Shown piece after piece: positions 44,335 through 55,578 of a stretch of DNA of 64,000 bases. This DNA comes from Cepaea nemoralis (Eukaryota; Mollusca; Gastropoda; Stylommatophora; Helicidae), in the NCBI GenBank assembly GCA_014155875.1, contig JACEFZ010018192.1, positions 1-64,000 of the forward strand, read 5' to 3'. The stretch's first letter is position 1, and every line of letters starts with the position of its first letter. Under the pieces are notes generated by a model that was given only the letters and a program-made list of their open reading frames with translations, ran no database searches and had not been told where the DNA came from. Made by a program: the position numbers and the translations under genes.

Positions 44335-46019
44335 GTAAAGTGTGGAAGTTTATTCATACTAGTTTCAGTGCTTGTGTGAGGTATCATGTAAGTATCTAGA
44401 TGTGAGGATGTGTGTGTGTGTGTGTGTATATGTGGGATGTGTGTAAGGGGGATGTGTTTTGGGGGTGTATGTGCGGAGGGGTTGTGAATAGGGGATGTGT
44501 GATGGGTGGGGGATGTGTGTGGGTTCGCGATGTGTGTGGGTGATAGAATATTTGAGTGGATAGGTGGAAGTGTGTGAGTGTTGGAGATGGGGGGGGGGGG
44601 GGGTGTGAAGTGTATGAATGATGATGGTGGGGGATGTGTTTGTGGGGAATATGTATGTGGGTGGTTGGGTTGGTGAGGGATGTGTGAGTTGACGGATGGA
44701 TGCGTGATGGGGTGTGGAGGATGGGTGTGAGGATATGTGTGTGGGTGGATGTGTTGGGTGGGTGGAGAATATTTGTTTGGGTGGTGAGGGTGTTTGTAGG
44801 TGGGGGAATGTGTGGGTCGGTGGGAGATGGGTGGGGAAATGTGCTTGGATGAGGGGTGTGTGGGTGGGTGGGAGATGGGTGGGGAAATGTATGTGGGTTA
44901 GGGGTGTTTGGTGGGTGGGGGAAGTGTGATTGTGTGTGGGATTTGCGGGTGGGTAAAGAATGTATGTGATGGTGGGGGTTTGTGTTTTACTTGGTGGTTG
45001 GGGTGTGTGAGTGTGTGTGGGTAGATGGGAGATGCATATGTTGACGGCTGGGTGGGGGATGAGTAGGTGTGAGTAGTTGAGGGATGAGTACATGAGTGGA
45101 TGGATGTGTGTGGCGTATGAGTGTATGGGTGGGAGATGTATGTGTGGGGGAAGATGTGTGTGAGATGGAGATGTGTGGAATGTGAGTGGGGGATATATGT
45201 GTGTGGGTGGGGAGATGTGTGAGTATTGGGGTACTTGTGTGTGGTGGGGGATGTGTGAGTGTGAGTGTTGGGAAGTGTGGATGAGTACGGGATGTGCGGG
45301 TTGGTGGATGAGGTGTGGGTGGGTGCGCAGATGAGTGGGTGGGTGAGGAAGTGTGTAGGTGGGTATAGAAGTGTGTGTAAAAATAGGGCGTGTGTGATCG
45401 GAAAGTATGTGGGTTGGTGAGGGATGTGTGGAAGGAGGATGTGTTTTTGGGTTGTGTGTTTGTGTGGGTGTTGGTGGCTAGTGGTGTGTGTGGGTGTTGG
45501 CGGGTGAAGGGCGTGAGTGTGGGTGGGTGTGTTGGGCGTGTGTATGGGGAATGGGGGATGTGTGTATGCTTGGGAGATGTGTGTGGGTGGGGTATGTATG
45601 TGTGGCTGTGGGGTGTGTGGGTGGATGTGAAATGTCTGGGTGGGTGGAAAAATGTATGTATGTGAATGGGAAGATGTTAGGGTATGGGAGGGTTATGTGT
45701 GAGTGGATGAGGGATATGTATGTGGATTGATGCGGGATGTGTGTGTGTGGGAGGGTATTGTGTGGTTGGGGTGTGTGGGTGGGTGGGTTGGTGGAGCATG
45801 TGTGTGTGGTTGAGTTTGTGTGGGTTGGGTATGTGTGAGTGGGTGGGGATGTGGGTGAGGGATGTTTGTGTGGGTGGTTGCGAGATCTCTGGGCTGGTGA
45901 GGCAATGTGTGAGTGGGTGGAGGTATGTGTGGTAGGTGGAGGATGTGTGAGTGGATGAGGGATGTGTGTGTGTGGATTGGTGCGGGGTGTCTGTGAGGGA
46001 TGGGGGATATGTCACATAG
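44335..46019. repeat. GT-rich cryptic minisatellite, 1.7 kb
   Basis: Same composition as 42431-43062 and 52210-52620: GTGGGTGG, GGGGATGTGTG, GTGTGTGGGTG words in irregular order with G-runs (44591-44602). All ORFs are low-complexity artefacts. It joins the shared 3' segment at 46020. Confidence 0.9.
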
Positions 46020-46208
46020 CATGATAATATGCATTGTGTATGCTTACAACATTCATTTGACTATGATTTTTTTTCCTATGTGAATGTATTATGCATTGTT
46101 GATGAACGAAAGATGCATGATTGGAAGGGCCAAATGTAAGACGGGCTACGTGCCCAATTTGTAACCCTTTTTAAATAAAATTCAATAAATAAATAAATAA
46201 ATAAATAA
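46020..46208 (+). mobile_element. 3' end of a LINE (probably family F) with (AAAT)n tail
   Basis: ATATGCATTGTGTATGCTTA, ACATTCATTTGACTATGATT, TATGTGAATGTATTATGCAT, GTGCCCAATTTGTAACCCTT, then (AATA)n. The same block lies at 52765-52935, also directly after a GT-rich block. The repeated association suggests that GT-rich block plus this segment form the 3' UTR of one LINE family. Confidence 0.7.
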
Positions 46209-46915
46209 GATATGTATCGTTCACTTCTGCGCTGGGCAGGTGCATCTTCCTCGTGTTCTCAAGGCCCAGTCGCCGAGATTACCTGGGTGGCTATCAGCAA
46301 GAATGACACCATTACACAGCCCTGGCATTGCTTCTCTCCTTTAGGATATATGGGCATGTAACATCACATGCTATTTATACATCATATGTATAGACTCATA
46401 GATAAAACTCATTATTAATTACTATATACGTCAATACATATATAAAGAAACTCATTATCTTTGTAACACAAATAAAGAGATCATAAATGATAGTTCTGAA
46501 AAGTATCATCCAAAGAGATTATAAGGGATAGTTCAGAAAAGTATCATCCATAAAAAGATTATAAGTGAATGAGAAGTTCATCCCTCACGATGTACATGAA
46601 CTGGAAAAAAAAACATGTTTATTAGATATTCGCTAAGTAAGAGAAAGAATAACTTATATAATCTGAATATTTATCTAAATATACTCTTACTTCTATTCTC
46701 ACACAAGAAAAAGCGTTCTAATGTTCAAATCTTTCTTATCGTATCGTCCATTCGTATAAACAGGTTATTAATAAAAGTACACTAACCTCTGCCAATAAAT
46801 GACACATTTAATCCCAAAATGAAATCACTACCCTCTCCTAGAGCTTCATTTTGTCAACTCTCACATCAAATCAGCATTCATGATGCAGATTGCATTAGCC
46901 TATCCTAGCTCATTT
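46209..46915. other. Unassigned sequence with a small duplication
   Basis: AAAGAGAT(C/T)ATAA..GATAGTTC.GAAAAGTATCATCC occurs twice near 46474 and 46512 and partly at 46553. Otherwise nothing recognised. Confidence 0.35.
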
Positions 46916-46917
46916 TA

Positions 46918-47292
46918 CGAGGGTAAGTACAGAACTGTCAGACATACTTACTGACTCGCCTCGTAGCTTTTTCTACCCAGCTATGCAGCGCTTTACGGGA
47001 CAAACATTTGTCAGCATAAACACTGACAACCCACCTTGGCGGAAGACATTTCGCGAATGACGCCGAAGTTGAATGTGAAGTGAAAACGTGACTTAGAAAC
47101 CAGAGCACGCAGTTATATGCAGCCGGTTTGGAAGGACTGATAAAACATGGGATAAGTGCATCAATTTTGATGGAAATTATGTTGAGAAATGAAGGGACAA
47201 TGTATGTATAACAATAAACTGGCTTCACGTTGTTATCATATTTAGTTATTATTTCTAACGGCATTTGTGACTTACTTATTAACTTACCCTGG
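46918..47292. mobile_element. Rearranged mariner derivative, 375 bp, TA target site
   Basis: TA at 46916-46917 and 47293-47294 with CGAGGGTAAGT...ACTTACCCTGG ends. The helix-turn-helix relic is on the - strand (47025-46955: SVYADKCLSRKALHSWVEKA), while the C-terminal relic is on the + strand (about 47035-47200: HLGG.., QLYAAGLEGLIK, INFDGNYVEK-like). One part must have been inverted relative to an ordinary mariner. Same family as 34898-35726. Confidence 0.82.
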
Positions 47293-47585
47293 TACTAATC
47301 TTTTGTAAAGTTTTCTCTCCGCACTGGGTTTTCTCCTGGCGCGAAATATGACGTCATTCTAGCAGGTGCAGTTGTCGTGTTCAGGGATTTGCAGGGGTTG
47401 TGTGTTGTTTGTGATTCCGAAGTTGTTTTGTTCCACAAGTAGCCGGGCGGTTGGAAGGGGGAGGGGTGATGTATTTGTGTTACATTAAGAATTTCGGATT
47501 GGCTGAGACCGAGTATTTTTCAAACGTTTAAGCTGCTCTCACGCTGTAATCATGATGTTGTTTGAGGCGCAAGCATCATAAATGT
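47293..47585. other. Unassigned sequence
   Basis: Nothing recognised. Confidence 0.3.
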
Positions 47586-47590
47586 CACAT

Positions 47591-47591
47591 T

Positions 47592-47623
<32 letters not shown>

Positions 47624-47656
47624 CCACCCACCCACACAAACGCACTCACACACACA
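47591..47656. repeat. (CA)n and CA-rich stretch
   Basis: About 13 CA units followed by CACCCACCCACAC-type text. Confidence 0.95.
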
Positions 47657-47659
47657 TAT

Positions 47660-48625
47660 TTATCATCATGATCATCATCATCATCTTTCACTTCTGCCGT
47701 CAAGCGTCGTGGGGCAGAATAATTTGCGTTCCAGTGCCCGGTGGGCGGCACTGGATAGTGTCATTCCGTGTGCTTGTACAATGTCTTTGATGTCGTCAAT
47801 CAATTTTCGTCTCGTCGCAGATGATCTTTGATGTAAGGCCAGTGATGGTAGTTGTTGGTGTTGCATTTTACATACATGGCCAAACCACTTGATCTTTTGT
47901 CTTTCAATAAATGTGGAACAATGTGTTAATCCCACAGTCTGTCTGATAATAGTATTTCTTACTCGGTCTCGGATTGTTAAGTTGGCAGCTCTCCCCAGGC
48001 ATCTCATTTCGCAGGTGTTGATTTTGCGAAAATGTAATTTGGATAAAGTACAGGTTTGAGATTGGTATCATAGGGTTGGTGTTTGATATCTGTCGTTTTG
48101 CTGACATGGGTATATTTGTATGTTTCAGTAAGGGTGATAGTTTATATGTAAGTGCACTAGCTTTTTGACATCTGATTTCGATTTCTCTGTCCAATCTTCC
48201 ATCTTCTGTGATCATACTTCCAAGATATTTGAATTCTTTAACTTTTTTTTCAGAGTTGTGCCATTTATCTGTATACTTAGTGGGCCCGGCGATCTGCTAA
48301 TTCGCATTACTTCGGTTTTGGCTGTATTTATATTCAGTTTGTATCTCCTGCATGTTGAACTTAGATTATTAATATGATTTTGCAGTCTGCCCTCGTCGCT
48401 ATAAAACAGGCACTGTTCGTCTGCAAATATAAATTCATTTATTTTCTGTGGATCAGTTGTTTCATCTGGAGTAAATAGTTCTAAATTTCCTGAATCTGTT
48501 CTGTCGACACTTGCTTCTTTAGATATTCTGTCCATGCAGATATTAAATAGCAGGAGAGAGAGCACACATCCCTGCCTCACTCCTGAGGTTGTAACAAGAA
48601 TTATGTCTGATTTACTCATACATTT
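47660..48625 (-). pseudogene. LINE family G, RT C-terminal half
   Basis: - strand. GVRQGCVLSLLLFNICMDRI (motif B, about 48590-48530), IFADEQCLFYSDEG, where FADD reads FADE, KLNINTAKTEVMRISRS, then a shift to GSMITEDGRLDREIEIRCQK, LSPLLKHTNIP, a second shift to MRCLGRAANLTIRDRVRNTI, KIKWFGHVCKMQHQQLPSLA and the end TTLDGRSER. The end has (ATC)n on + (47658-47687). Two or more frameshifts. The second catalytic Asp changed to Glu would by itself impair RT. Confidence 0.82.
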
Positions 48626-48819
48626 TCTGTCTTTTGGTTATGATAAAAGTGTTGTATTGCCCTCCTTGAACAGCACTTGGTCTGGTCAGGGGCCGAGATG
48701 ATCATCAAACTTCACACCTCCTCACAGTAGCTGTGGGTCTGGTGGACTATTGTGGGCTAATGATGATAGACGGAATAAGGGCCCATTCCGCTGCGTACCC
48801 ACCCCACGTCGACCTACCC

Positions 48820-48820
<1 letters not shown>
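48626..48820. other. Unassigned sequence
   Basis: GC-moderate; TGATGATAGACGGAATAAGG and CCACCCCACGTCGACCTACC do not match anything else here. Confidence 0.3.

Positions 48821-48822
<2 letters not shown>

Positions 48823-48885
<63 letters not shown>
48823..48885. repeat. (CA)n microsatellite
   Basis: About 31 CA units. Confidence 0.97.
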
Positions 48886-48890
<5 letters not shown>

Positions 48891-49261
48891 GACATGGACC
48901 GGAAAAAAATTATTTCGTATGTGATTTCCTTTTAATAATTAAAATTTAACTTTTTAAACTCCCAAAACCGAAAGAAGTTAAGTACCAATAACGCTCTAGA
49001 TTTGAAACAAAATAGGTCAAATCTGGTTCGTTTTTGCGCTGCTCCGCTGGAGGCGGTATAACTCACATAGAAGGATTGACAAGCAGCGGAACACATGAAC
49101 GGACCAGAAAATGTAATCAAATAGGACATACCATACTACTCCTCTATCACGTGCACTAACTCGTCCACACTGTGCAGAGTCAGTCACCTTTAAAATCTCG
49201 ACAACCGTACACTGGCAGTATTCCAGGAAATATGGAATGATCTAATCTGAATTGGGTTAGG
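48886..49261. other. Unassigned sequence
   Basis: Nothing recognised. Confidence 0.3.
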
Positions 49262-49495
49262 AGGGGGGATGTCTCCAAAGACATGTTGTTAAACCGCCTG
49301 CCCCGTGTTAAGTTTGGGTGGGTTCGTTTTCCGTCTCTGTCAGTCGGTTCACGAGTACAGTTTTCTCGGAGACTCCTGGAGGTCGTAGCTGGAACTGCGG
49401 AGTTTGTACTTTGTGCCATACTTTCGGCAGACCGTCTGGCGGAACGAGACCGAGCTGCGTGAGATATAACTCGGTGCAATAAAGTTAAACAGGTC
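49262..49495 (+). mobile_element. SINE-1, second copy
   Basis: GTCTCCAAAGACATGTTGTT, AAACCGCCTGCCCCGTGTTA (head, degraded), TTCTCGGAGACTCCTGGAGG, GTCGTAGCTGGAACTGCGGA, CGAGACCGAGCTGCGTGAGA, colinear with 14986-15235. Confidence 0.78.
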
Positions 49496-49815
49496 ACCTT
49501 TGACCACAACCATAACCATCCGAATTGTTTACGTGATATGTGTATATATTCACCTTCATTTGCTTAGTCTGGTGTGGAGTGGGCAATCGTGGCTTTCCAA
49601 CAATGGCTTTCGTTTGATATTTGTGTCGTTAGAATGATTTATTGCCCGATTGTTGAAATTATCTGCATGCCTCTTTCCGTATATTCCTCTGCCCATCTTA
49701 TTTCGCATATCTTCCCGACATAAGACAAATATCTCAATTCCACCTCTTGTTTTGTTTTTTTCATCGACATCTATGCGCTATCGAGATCAAGTCATCTTAT
49801 CGGATAACGCAGAGG

Positions 49816-51730
49816 ATGCCTAGCGTTAAAAGTGCCGCGCAGAGATATGCGCTATGTGCAGCCGGGAGAAAGAAGGCAGAGGCGAAAAGGTCGCTACGAC
49901 TTACACCAGCTGAAACCGTCTCAGTTTTTGAAGAAACCACAACTCAAGCCAGCAGCAGCCGGAAAGTTCCAACCATCTCCAAGGCGATGCAGCCTAATCT
50001 TCCAGTGACATACACACTGGAGGAAACAACAACAACATCTGAGGACTCCACCGGTAGAATACTGCTCAAACAGACAAGCGTGGGAGAAGCGAAACTGTCG
50101 GCGATACCAACGGACAAGATAATCAGTCTGTTGGAAGACGAGCTGGGAAGACACAGCATTAACCAGCTGCACAAGACACCTGATGGAGTAGTGGTCTCCA
50201 TCAATAAAAACCCAAACACCACAGCACTTATCCAGAAGATAACACAAGAGGAGAAAGCCACCATACAGCTTCACCACGACATAGTATTGGAAGCCGCCCG
50301 ACACAGCATGATGAAACGATGGGTCATTAAACGAGTCAAGACCCATCTCACCTACGACCAGATCAGGGAGATACTGACACAGAGAGAACAAGAAACTCAA
50401 GATCACCAGTGCCGAGAGGATCATCGGAAAGAACAACATCCCCTCCACAGTCGTCATAGTAACATCGGAGGACCGAGTGATCCCTCAATACATCAGATGG
50501 GACAAGAGAGACCAAGTTCCAGAGCACTACATACCGAGAGTGCTGCAGTGCTCTAAGTGTCAGAAGTTTTGGCACACCCGTGCCACCTGCAAGAGTGAGG
50601 TTGAGGTTTGCAGATACTGCTCTGGACCTCATCCATACAGCCAGTGCCAGCATGCAAAGATCGACAAGGACTTCAGGAGGCCTAAAAATAACAGAAAATG
50701 CGCCAACTGCCTCGGCAACCACGGCGCCAGGTACCTCGGCTGCCCCTGCCACCAAGACAGCAAAGAAGCCATGAAAATCGCCATCAAGTCTAACCTACCA
50801 TATAAGGAAGCCAGGAGGCAGTACGAGGCGACCAACCGACTCACCAAAAATGACAAAGCGCAACTGGAAGGCCAACTGAAGGACCTGAGAACACAGTTCA
50901 AAACCATGGAGGAAGGAAAAGTCAAGACGCAAGAAACACAGATAACAGCCGCTCAGCGCATCCTGGACGAAACGAAGCAAGTCCAGCAGAAGATTGAGCA
51001 GGATGTCGCTCTAATGGCTGCTATACAGGCTGAGACAGAAGAAAGGCTATCAAGCAGGGAGGAGGAAAAACACAAGAAGCAAGAAAAACAGATAACGGCC
51101 GTTCAGCGCATCTCGACGAAATGAAGCAAGTGCAGTAGAAGATAGAACAGGATGTCACTCGAATGGCTGCCATAAAGTCTTAGACGGGTGAACAGCTATC
51201 TAACGTACAAGATGTGAAACGAAACACAGAAATCACTCTTGATAAGATACTTGAACTGCTCAAGATCCAGACAGCCACACCCGAACCAGAGGATACAAGG
51301 GCACAAACAGACGAAGAAGCAACAGAGGAAGAACGATATCGCTCACCACCAAGATCCGACCGCCGAACGCCGAGAGGATTCGAAGTCAACTCACGATGGG
51401 GAAATAGGAGGAACACCGGGAGAGACGACAACTGGTAAAACTCACTGAAGGAAACAGCACAATACGACGGGGTGGGCGCCCAACTACTCCAGGCCTCAAC
51501 AATTGCGCGACTCTGTCCAGACATGAAATACCTCATCAAGAAAGTAACGAACGCAATCAACCCATCAGAAGCTGACAACAAGCAGCCCAAAGTTCGAATG
51601 ACAAACTTCAAGTTACACCATAAACACCCCTACATAGCTAAGTCGAAAATTCGAAGGCTGAAAGGTGGTACTTGTACCAGAAATTGGAATTGGAATTGTG
51701 TCCCTCCATTGATGTTGTGGTTAATGATCT
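49816..51730 (+). pseudogene. Non-LTR ORF1 (gag-like) with three zinc knuckles
   Basis: RNA-binding ORF1 of a retrotransposon. Start chosen at ATG 49816 (MPSVKSAAQRYALCAAG). An N-terminal acidic/Thr-rich part is followed by a shift near 50395 into frame 2 (ITSAERIIGKNNIPSTVVIV, YIRWDKRDQ). The knuckles are C-x2-C-x4-H-x4-C (CSKCQKFWHTRATC), C-x2-C-x3-H-x4-C (CRYCSGPHPYSQC) and C-x2-C-x3-H-x6-C (CANCLGNHGARYLGC). Then a coiled-coil region duplicated in tandem (150 bp). Stops at 51122-51124 and 51436-51438. Three-knuckle ORF1s are typical of I/Jockey/R1-type LINEs; it may be ORF1 of family A, but no ORF2 follows to prove it. Confidence 0.82.
50935..51205 (+). repeat. 150-bp in-frame tandem duplication in ORF1 coiled coil
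   Basis: GATAAC(A/G)GCCG(C/T)TCAGCGCATC starts at 50941 and 51091, exactly 150 bp apart. The unit encodes ITAAQRILDETKQVQQKIEQ. The second copy has a stop and frameshift. Confidence 0.88.
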
Positions 51731-52209
51731 TATAACCCATTCATGACTAGTACATCGACATTTATTTTCTTCTCTCTACAGAATTCTCAGGTTCCCAACG
51801 GGTGTTGATGTCAGTGATCTTGACTCTACAAATCTCTCCGTTCTTTGATAATTTCGTGGCACTGGTGCTCCTTGGTGTTCGGCGAGAAAGAGAGTGAGAG
51901 AAAATTGTTGACAGTCTTGCGTCTTAACACGGGAGGGAGGCAACACATGAATTGATCCATCCCGTCGGAGATTGCATCTTGCGGAGAAGTATGATCACCT
52001 CAAGTCAACCGACAAGGCACTAGATGACGATGATAGTCTTCCTTGTATTATTAGTATAGTGATTTTTAATTTTTTTTTTATTTTGTGTGTTAATCATGAC
52101 ATAGGTCATGCTTGTAAAAGAAACGTTGGATTTGATATTTTTTCCTTTCTTTTTTAATCGTTGTGTCACATATTTCGTTATCTGTCACTATTTAGAATAG
52201 ACATTCAAA
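51731..52209. other. Unassigned sequence
   Basis: No recognised gene or repeat. T-runs near 52065-52080. Confidence 0.3.
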
Positions 52210-52620
52210 CAATTGATCTATTTGATGTGTATGTCCTTAGTATCCTTGATAGTTGGGGCATGTATGTATGACTAGAGTTGTGTGTATGGATGGGGGATAT
52301 GTGTGTGTTTGGGGGATTTGTGGGTGGGTAGGGGACGTGTGTGTGGGTGGGGATGTGTTTTTGGGTGGGTGTATGGGTGTTGGTTGTTGTGTGGGAAATG
52401 TGTACTTGGGTAGGTGGGGGATGTGTGTGTGGATGGATGGGTGTGGGATGTGTGGGTGGGTGTGTGTGTGGGGAGGGATGTGTGTGTGGGTGGGTGTGTA
52501 TACGTATGTGTGTGGGTGAGTGTGTGTGGGTGTGTGGAAAGATATGTGTATGTGTGTATATGTGTATGTGTGTATGTGTGTGTGTGCATAAATAAACTTT
52601 TGTCAGTGAATTTGTGATTG
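52210..52620. repeat. GT-rich cryptic minisatellite, third block
   Basis: Same GGGGATGTGTGTG and GTGGGTGGGTG words as the 42-46 kb blocks. ORFs across it are artefacts. Confidence 0.88.
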
Positions 52621-52764
52621 TGATTGAGTATATGTGATTGCGAAGGCGTTTGTATGTGTGTATTATTGAGAGAGTGCATAATTGTGAGTTGGTGCAAACG
52701 ATGTAACCGTGTCAGCTTTGTGTGTTTTTATGAATGTGCATGTACACGTGTTTCTGCCTCTCTC

Positions 52765-52940
52765 ATAAAATATTAATATGCATTGTTTATGTTTACAACA
52801 TTCATTTGACAATGGTTTTTTTCCCTATGTGAATCTATTATGCACTATTGATGAAAGAAAGATGAGTGATTGGAAGGACCGAATAAAATACGGGCCTGTG
52901 TGCCCAATTTGTAACCCTTTGAAAATAAAGTCCCTTCGTT
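52765..52940 (+). mobile_element. LINE 3' end, second copy (probable family F)
   Basis: ATATGCATTGTTTATGTTTA, ACATTCATTTGACAATGGTT, GTGCCCAATTTGTAACCCTT, AAATAAAG. Colinear with 46020-46208. The (AAAT)n tail is shorter here. Confidence 0.7.
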
Positions 52941-52950
52941 TGTTCGTTCA

Positions 52951-52995
52951 CTCTCCCTCTCTCTCTCCCTCCCCCTCTCTCTCTCTCTCCCTCTG
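52951..52995. repeat. (CT)n-rich run
   Basis: CTCTCTCCCT mixture, about 45 bp. Confidence 0.9.
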
Positions 52996-53054
52996 TATAT
53001 ATAAATAAAATCTATAGCCGCCTACGTGCGTGTGCTTGCGTGAGTAAATAAATT

Positions 53055-53330
53055 AAAGTAGCAGACCCATTTACAAGCATTATAGAGCATCGGGCATATG
53101 GTGCTAGGTCCATATTTGCATAGATCAATTGGCACTTCAGGGGTGATATTGTCAGAATCACGTCGGCAGCCTTCACTTCAAAAGATATTTCCTGGTGCTC
53201 ATTTTATTCTGGATCGATTCTAAAGCTGATGTTAATTGTAAACAAAATCTCCCATTGAGAGGGATTTAAATAGATTACCACCGATTAAGCAGGCATGCGT
53301 GCTAACTACTTCGTCACCCCAGCTATCCTT
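53055..53330 (-). mobile_element. SINE-5 (tRNA-like head), inverted
   Basis: Read on -: GCTGGGGTGACGAAGTAGTT, AGCACGCATGCCTGCTTAAT and a B-box-like ATTTAAATCCCTC, then a body which on + reads GGAAATATCTTTTGAAGTGA reversed, and CATATGGTGCTAGGTCCATA. Shares the body with 38670-38820 and 27396-27505. Confidence 0.6.
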
Positions 53331-53459
53331 TCTATTTTACTTTCGTTGTTAACACTGTCCAAGGGAAATTACCCTATGTTATGAAAAATTGAATGTTAAC
53401 ATTTTTACTTCCCTTAATTATATTCCTTAAGTTTATGTCTGATCCTTTCACGCCACAAT

Positions 53460-53645
53460 AAACTCACAGTGGTTTGGAAAAGAAAAAGAAAAAAACAGTA
53501 GCGGACGTATTGGTTTCTGGAAGAAGAAGCTGTGGTCGACCAGCATGATGGCGGGCACAGGACATTACAGAGGCACTGGAAATTAAAATGTATGAACAGG
53601 GAAACTTGCGTAGAATCAAGCATATTTTCAACAGGTCACGATTCT
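53460..53645 (+). pseudogene. Possible RT C-terminal relic
   Basis: KKTVADVLVSGRRSCGRPAW then WRAQDITEALEIKMYEQGNL resembles the GRP(R/A)xRWxDDIxEAL tail of LINE proteins. About 55 residues, open. Confidence 0.45.
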
Positions 53646-54005
53646 AGATGAGAGCAAAATTCTGCAAAGGACTTGCTTCGTAATGACAATGATAATAGTG
53701 TCTGCCTTTACTTGATGTTTTATAACAGCTTCATAATATCATGCTAACAACATTATCGGGGTGCAGAATCGTAAATGTGACCGGGTCAATGGAGTTCATT
53801 CACAAATACCTCTTGCCTCCAAAGGGGAAGCATCATTAGCGCAACTTTCTGGCTAAGAAAGGAAGGGACCACCAGGGGTACAGCTGTCAGCCGGTGGGAG
53901 ATTAAACACTTTGCTCATAACGAGATTGCACGGGAGTCACAATACCTCCCTAAGAATTAGCACCTCCGAACGAAGAACATGTCGGGAATGAGTTTGTTGT
54001 TTGAC
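53646..54005. other. Unassigned sequence
   Basis: Nothing recognised. Confidence 0.3.
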
Positions 54006-54006
54006 T

Positions 54007-54656
54007 ACCGGGATGGGACTAAATCTGTACCAGCGATGGAACTAAGTGTGTACCAGGGATGGAACTAAGTTTGTACCAGAGATAGAACTAAGTTTTCCCA
54101 GGGATAGAACCAATTTGTACCAGGGATAGAACTAAGTTTGTACCAGGGATGGAACTAAGCTTGTACCAGGGATAGAACTAATTTGTACCAGGGATGGAGA
54201 TAAGTTTGTACCAGGGATGGAACTAAGTTTGTACCAGGGATGGAACTAAGTTTGTACATGGGATGGAACTAAGTTTGCACCAGGGATAGAACTAAGTTTT
54301 ACCAGGGATATAACTAATTTGTACCAGGCATGGAACTAAGTTTGTACTAGGGATGGTACTAGGTTTGTACCAAGGATGGAACAAAGTTTGTACCAGGGAT
54401 GGAACTAAGTTATACCAGCGATAGAACTAATTTGTACCAGGGATTGAACTAAGTTTGTACCAGGGATAGAACTACGTTTGCACCAGGGATGGAACTAAGT
54501 TTGTATCAGGGATGAAACTAAGTTTTACTATGGATAAAACTAATTTGTATCAGGGATGGAACTAAGTTTGTTCCAGGGATGGAACTAAGTTTGTACCAGG
54601 GATGGAACTGGGTTAGTACCAGTGATGGCAGTAAGTCTTTACCAGGAATGGAACTA
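54007..54656. repeat. 23-bp minisatellite, about 28 units
   Basis: Consensus TACCAGGGATGGAACTAAGT plus TTG. Frequent variants lack 1-2 bases (ACTAATTTGTACC, AAGTTTTACC). About 650 bp. The ORF at 54579 is only this repeat read through. Confidence 0.93.
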
Positions 54657-55039
54657 TTTACCAAATATAGATCTAAGGTGTCCCCCTGTTTCTCCTCCCT
54701 CCCAACTTTTCCGTTATGTCGAAATACTACAGCTTACTCTTCTCTTGACAAGCCCAAAGAATGTGAACCGTTTTCTTCTATTGCGAGTACCCAGATCTCT
54801 TTCTGGGATATCTGATGTCAAGATATCTTCATTTCTCTTTCTATCCGTCCGTGGTGGTCTCATCATTCTTCTTTAAACCCACATCTCTTCAGCCCCAACA
54901 TAATTCCTCACTTGTCTGCTAATTCTACACCATAACTAGCTCAGTATAGATCTGATGAACTCTTGACCTCACCCCGATACACACAGATAAATTGGAGAGA
55001 ATGTTCTTCATCTTGTTAAATGTTACCTTTGCTTGGAGT
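54657..55039. other. Unassigned sequence
   Basis: Nothing recognised beyond a pyrimidine-rich stretch. Confidence 0.3.
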
Positions 55040-55345
55040 GTTCTACATTTAACTTCTTAAATCTTTTACATCATCCAGCATAATTTCCCTTGGCCTACCT
55101 CTGCCTTTTTTACCTCTGATTTGTCCATCACCCACAGTGTTCTCCTGTGCTTCTCTAATCGATATATAACCACCAAAAAAGCTTTGTCTCTTTTCTATTG
55201 TGGCGCATGGTGTTCTACTTTCATTAACCTCTTCCATGGAACTGTTGCTATTTAATCTGACAATCCAAGGTATTAGCAACATTCATTTCAGAAAAATAAT
55301 CTTTGCTGCTTCCTAATGTGTCCGATTTCATCCAAGATTCACTGC
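55040..55345 (-). pseudogene. RT C-terminal relic
   Basis: - strand: TIEKRQSFFGGYISIREAQE, NTVGDGQIRGKKGRGRPREI, MLDDVKDL, the same terminal block as family B but divergent. Upstream bases (AACATAAAATTTTCGAAAAA on +) are not coding in one frame. Confidence 0.65.
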
Positions 55346-55399
55346 CATACAACATAAAATTTTCGAAAAACAAAAACTTATCGGTATTCTCTTCCTTGG

Positions 55400-55578
55400 A
55401 AGCAGCGATAGATCAGTCGCTAGACGCTTAACCTGCCGTCCCGGCTCTCGTGGTTTCGAATCCACATCGAGACTGACTTTTATTTTTTTTAATTGACCTG
55501 GGCTCACAGATCGTTCCAGCTTAAAATTGATACATTAAATGTCTTGGCAATTAAAATCAGCAGGCATTACTCTGACCA
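55400..55578 (+). mobile_element. SINE-4, third copy
   Basis: Head CAGTCGCTAGACGCTTAACC, B box GTGGTTTCGAATCCACATCG, body GACTTTTATTTTTTTTAATT, GACCTGGGCTCACAGATCGT, TTAAATGTCTTGGCAATTAA. It ends just before the hAT element. Confidence 0.75.

Noticed and set aside
42426..46034. His/Thr/Pro-rich ORFs on the - strand (up to 273 codons)
   Set aside because: Produced by the GT-rich minisatellites; composition changes with frame and no start context or domain.
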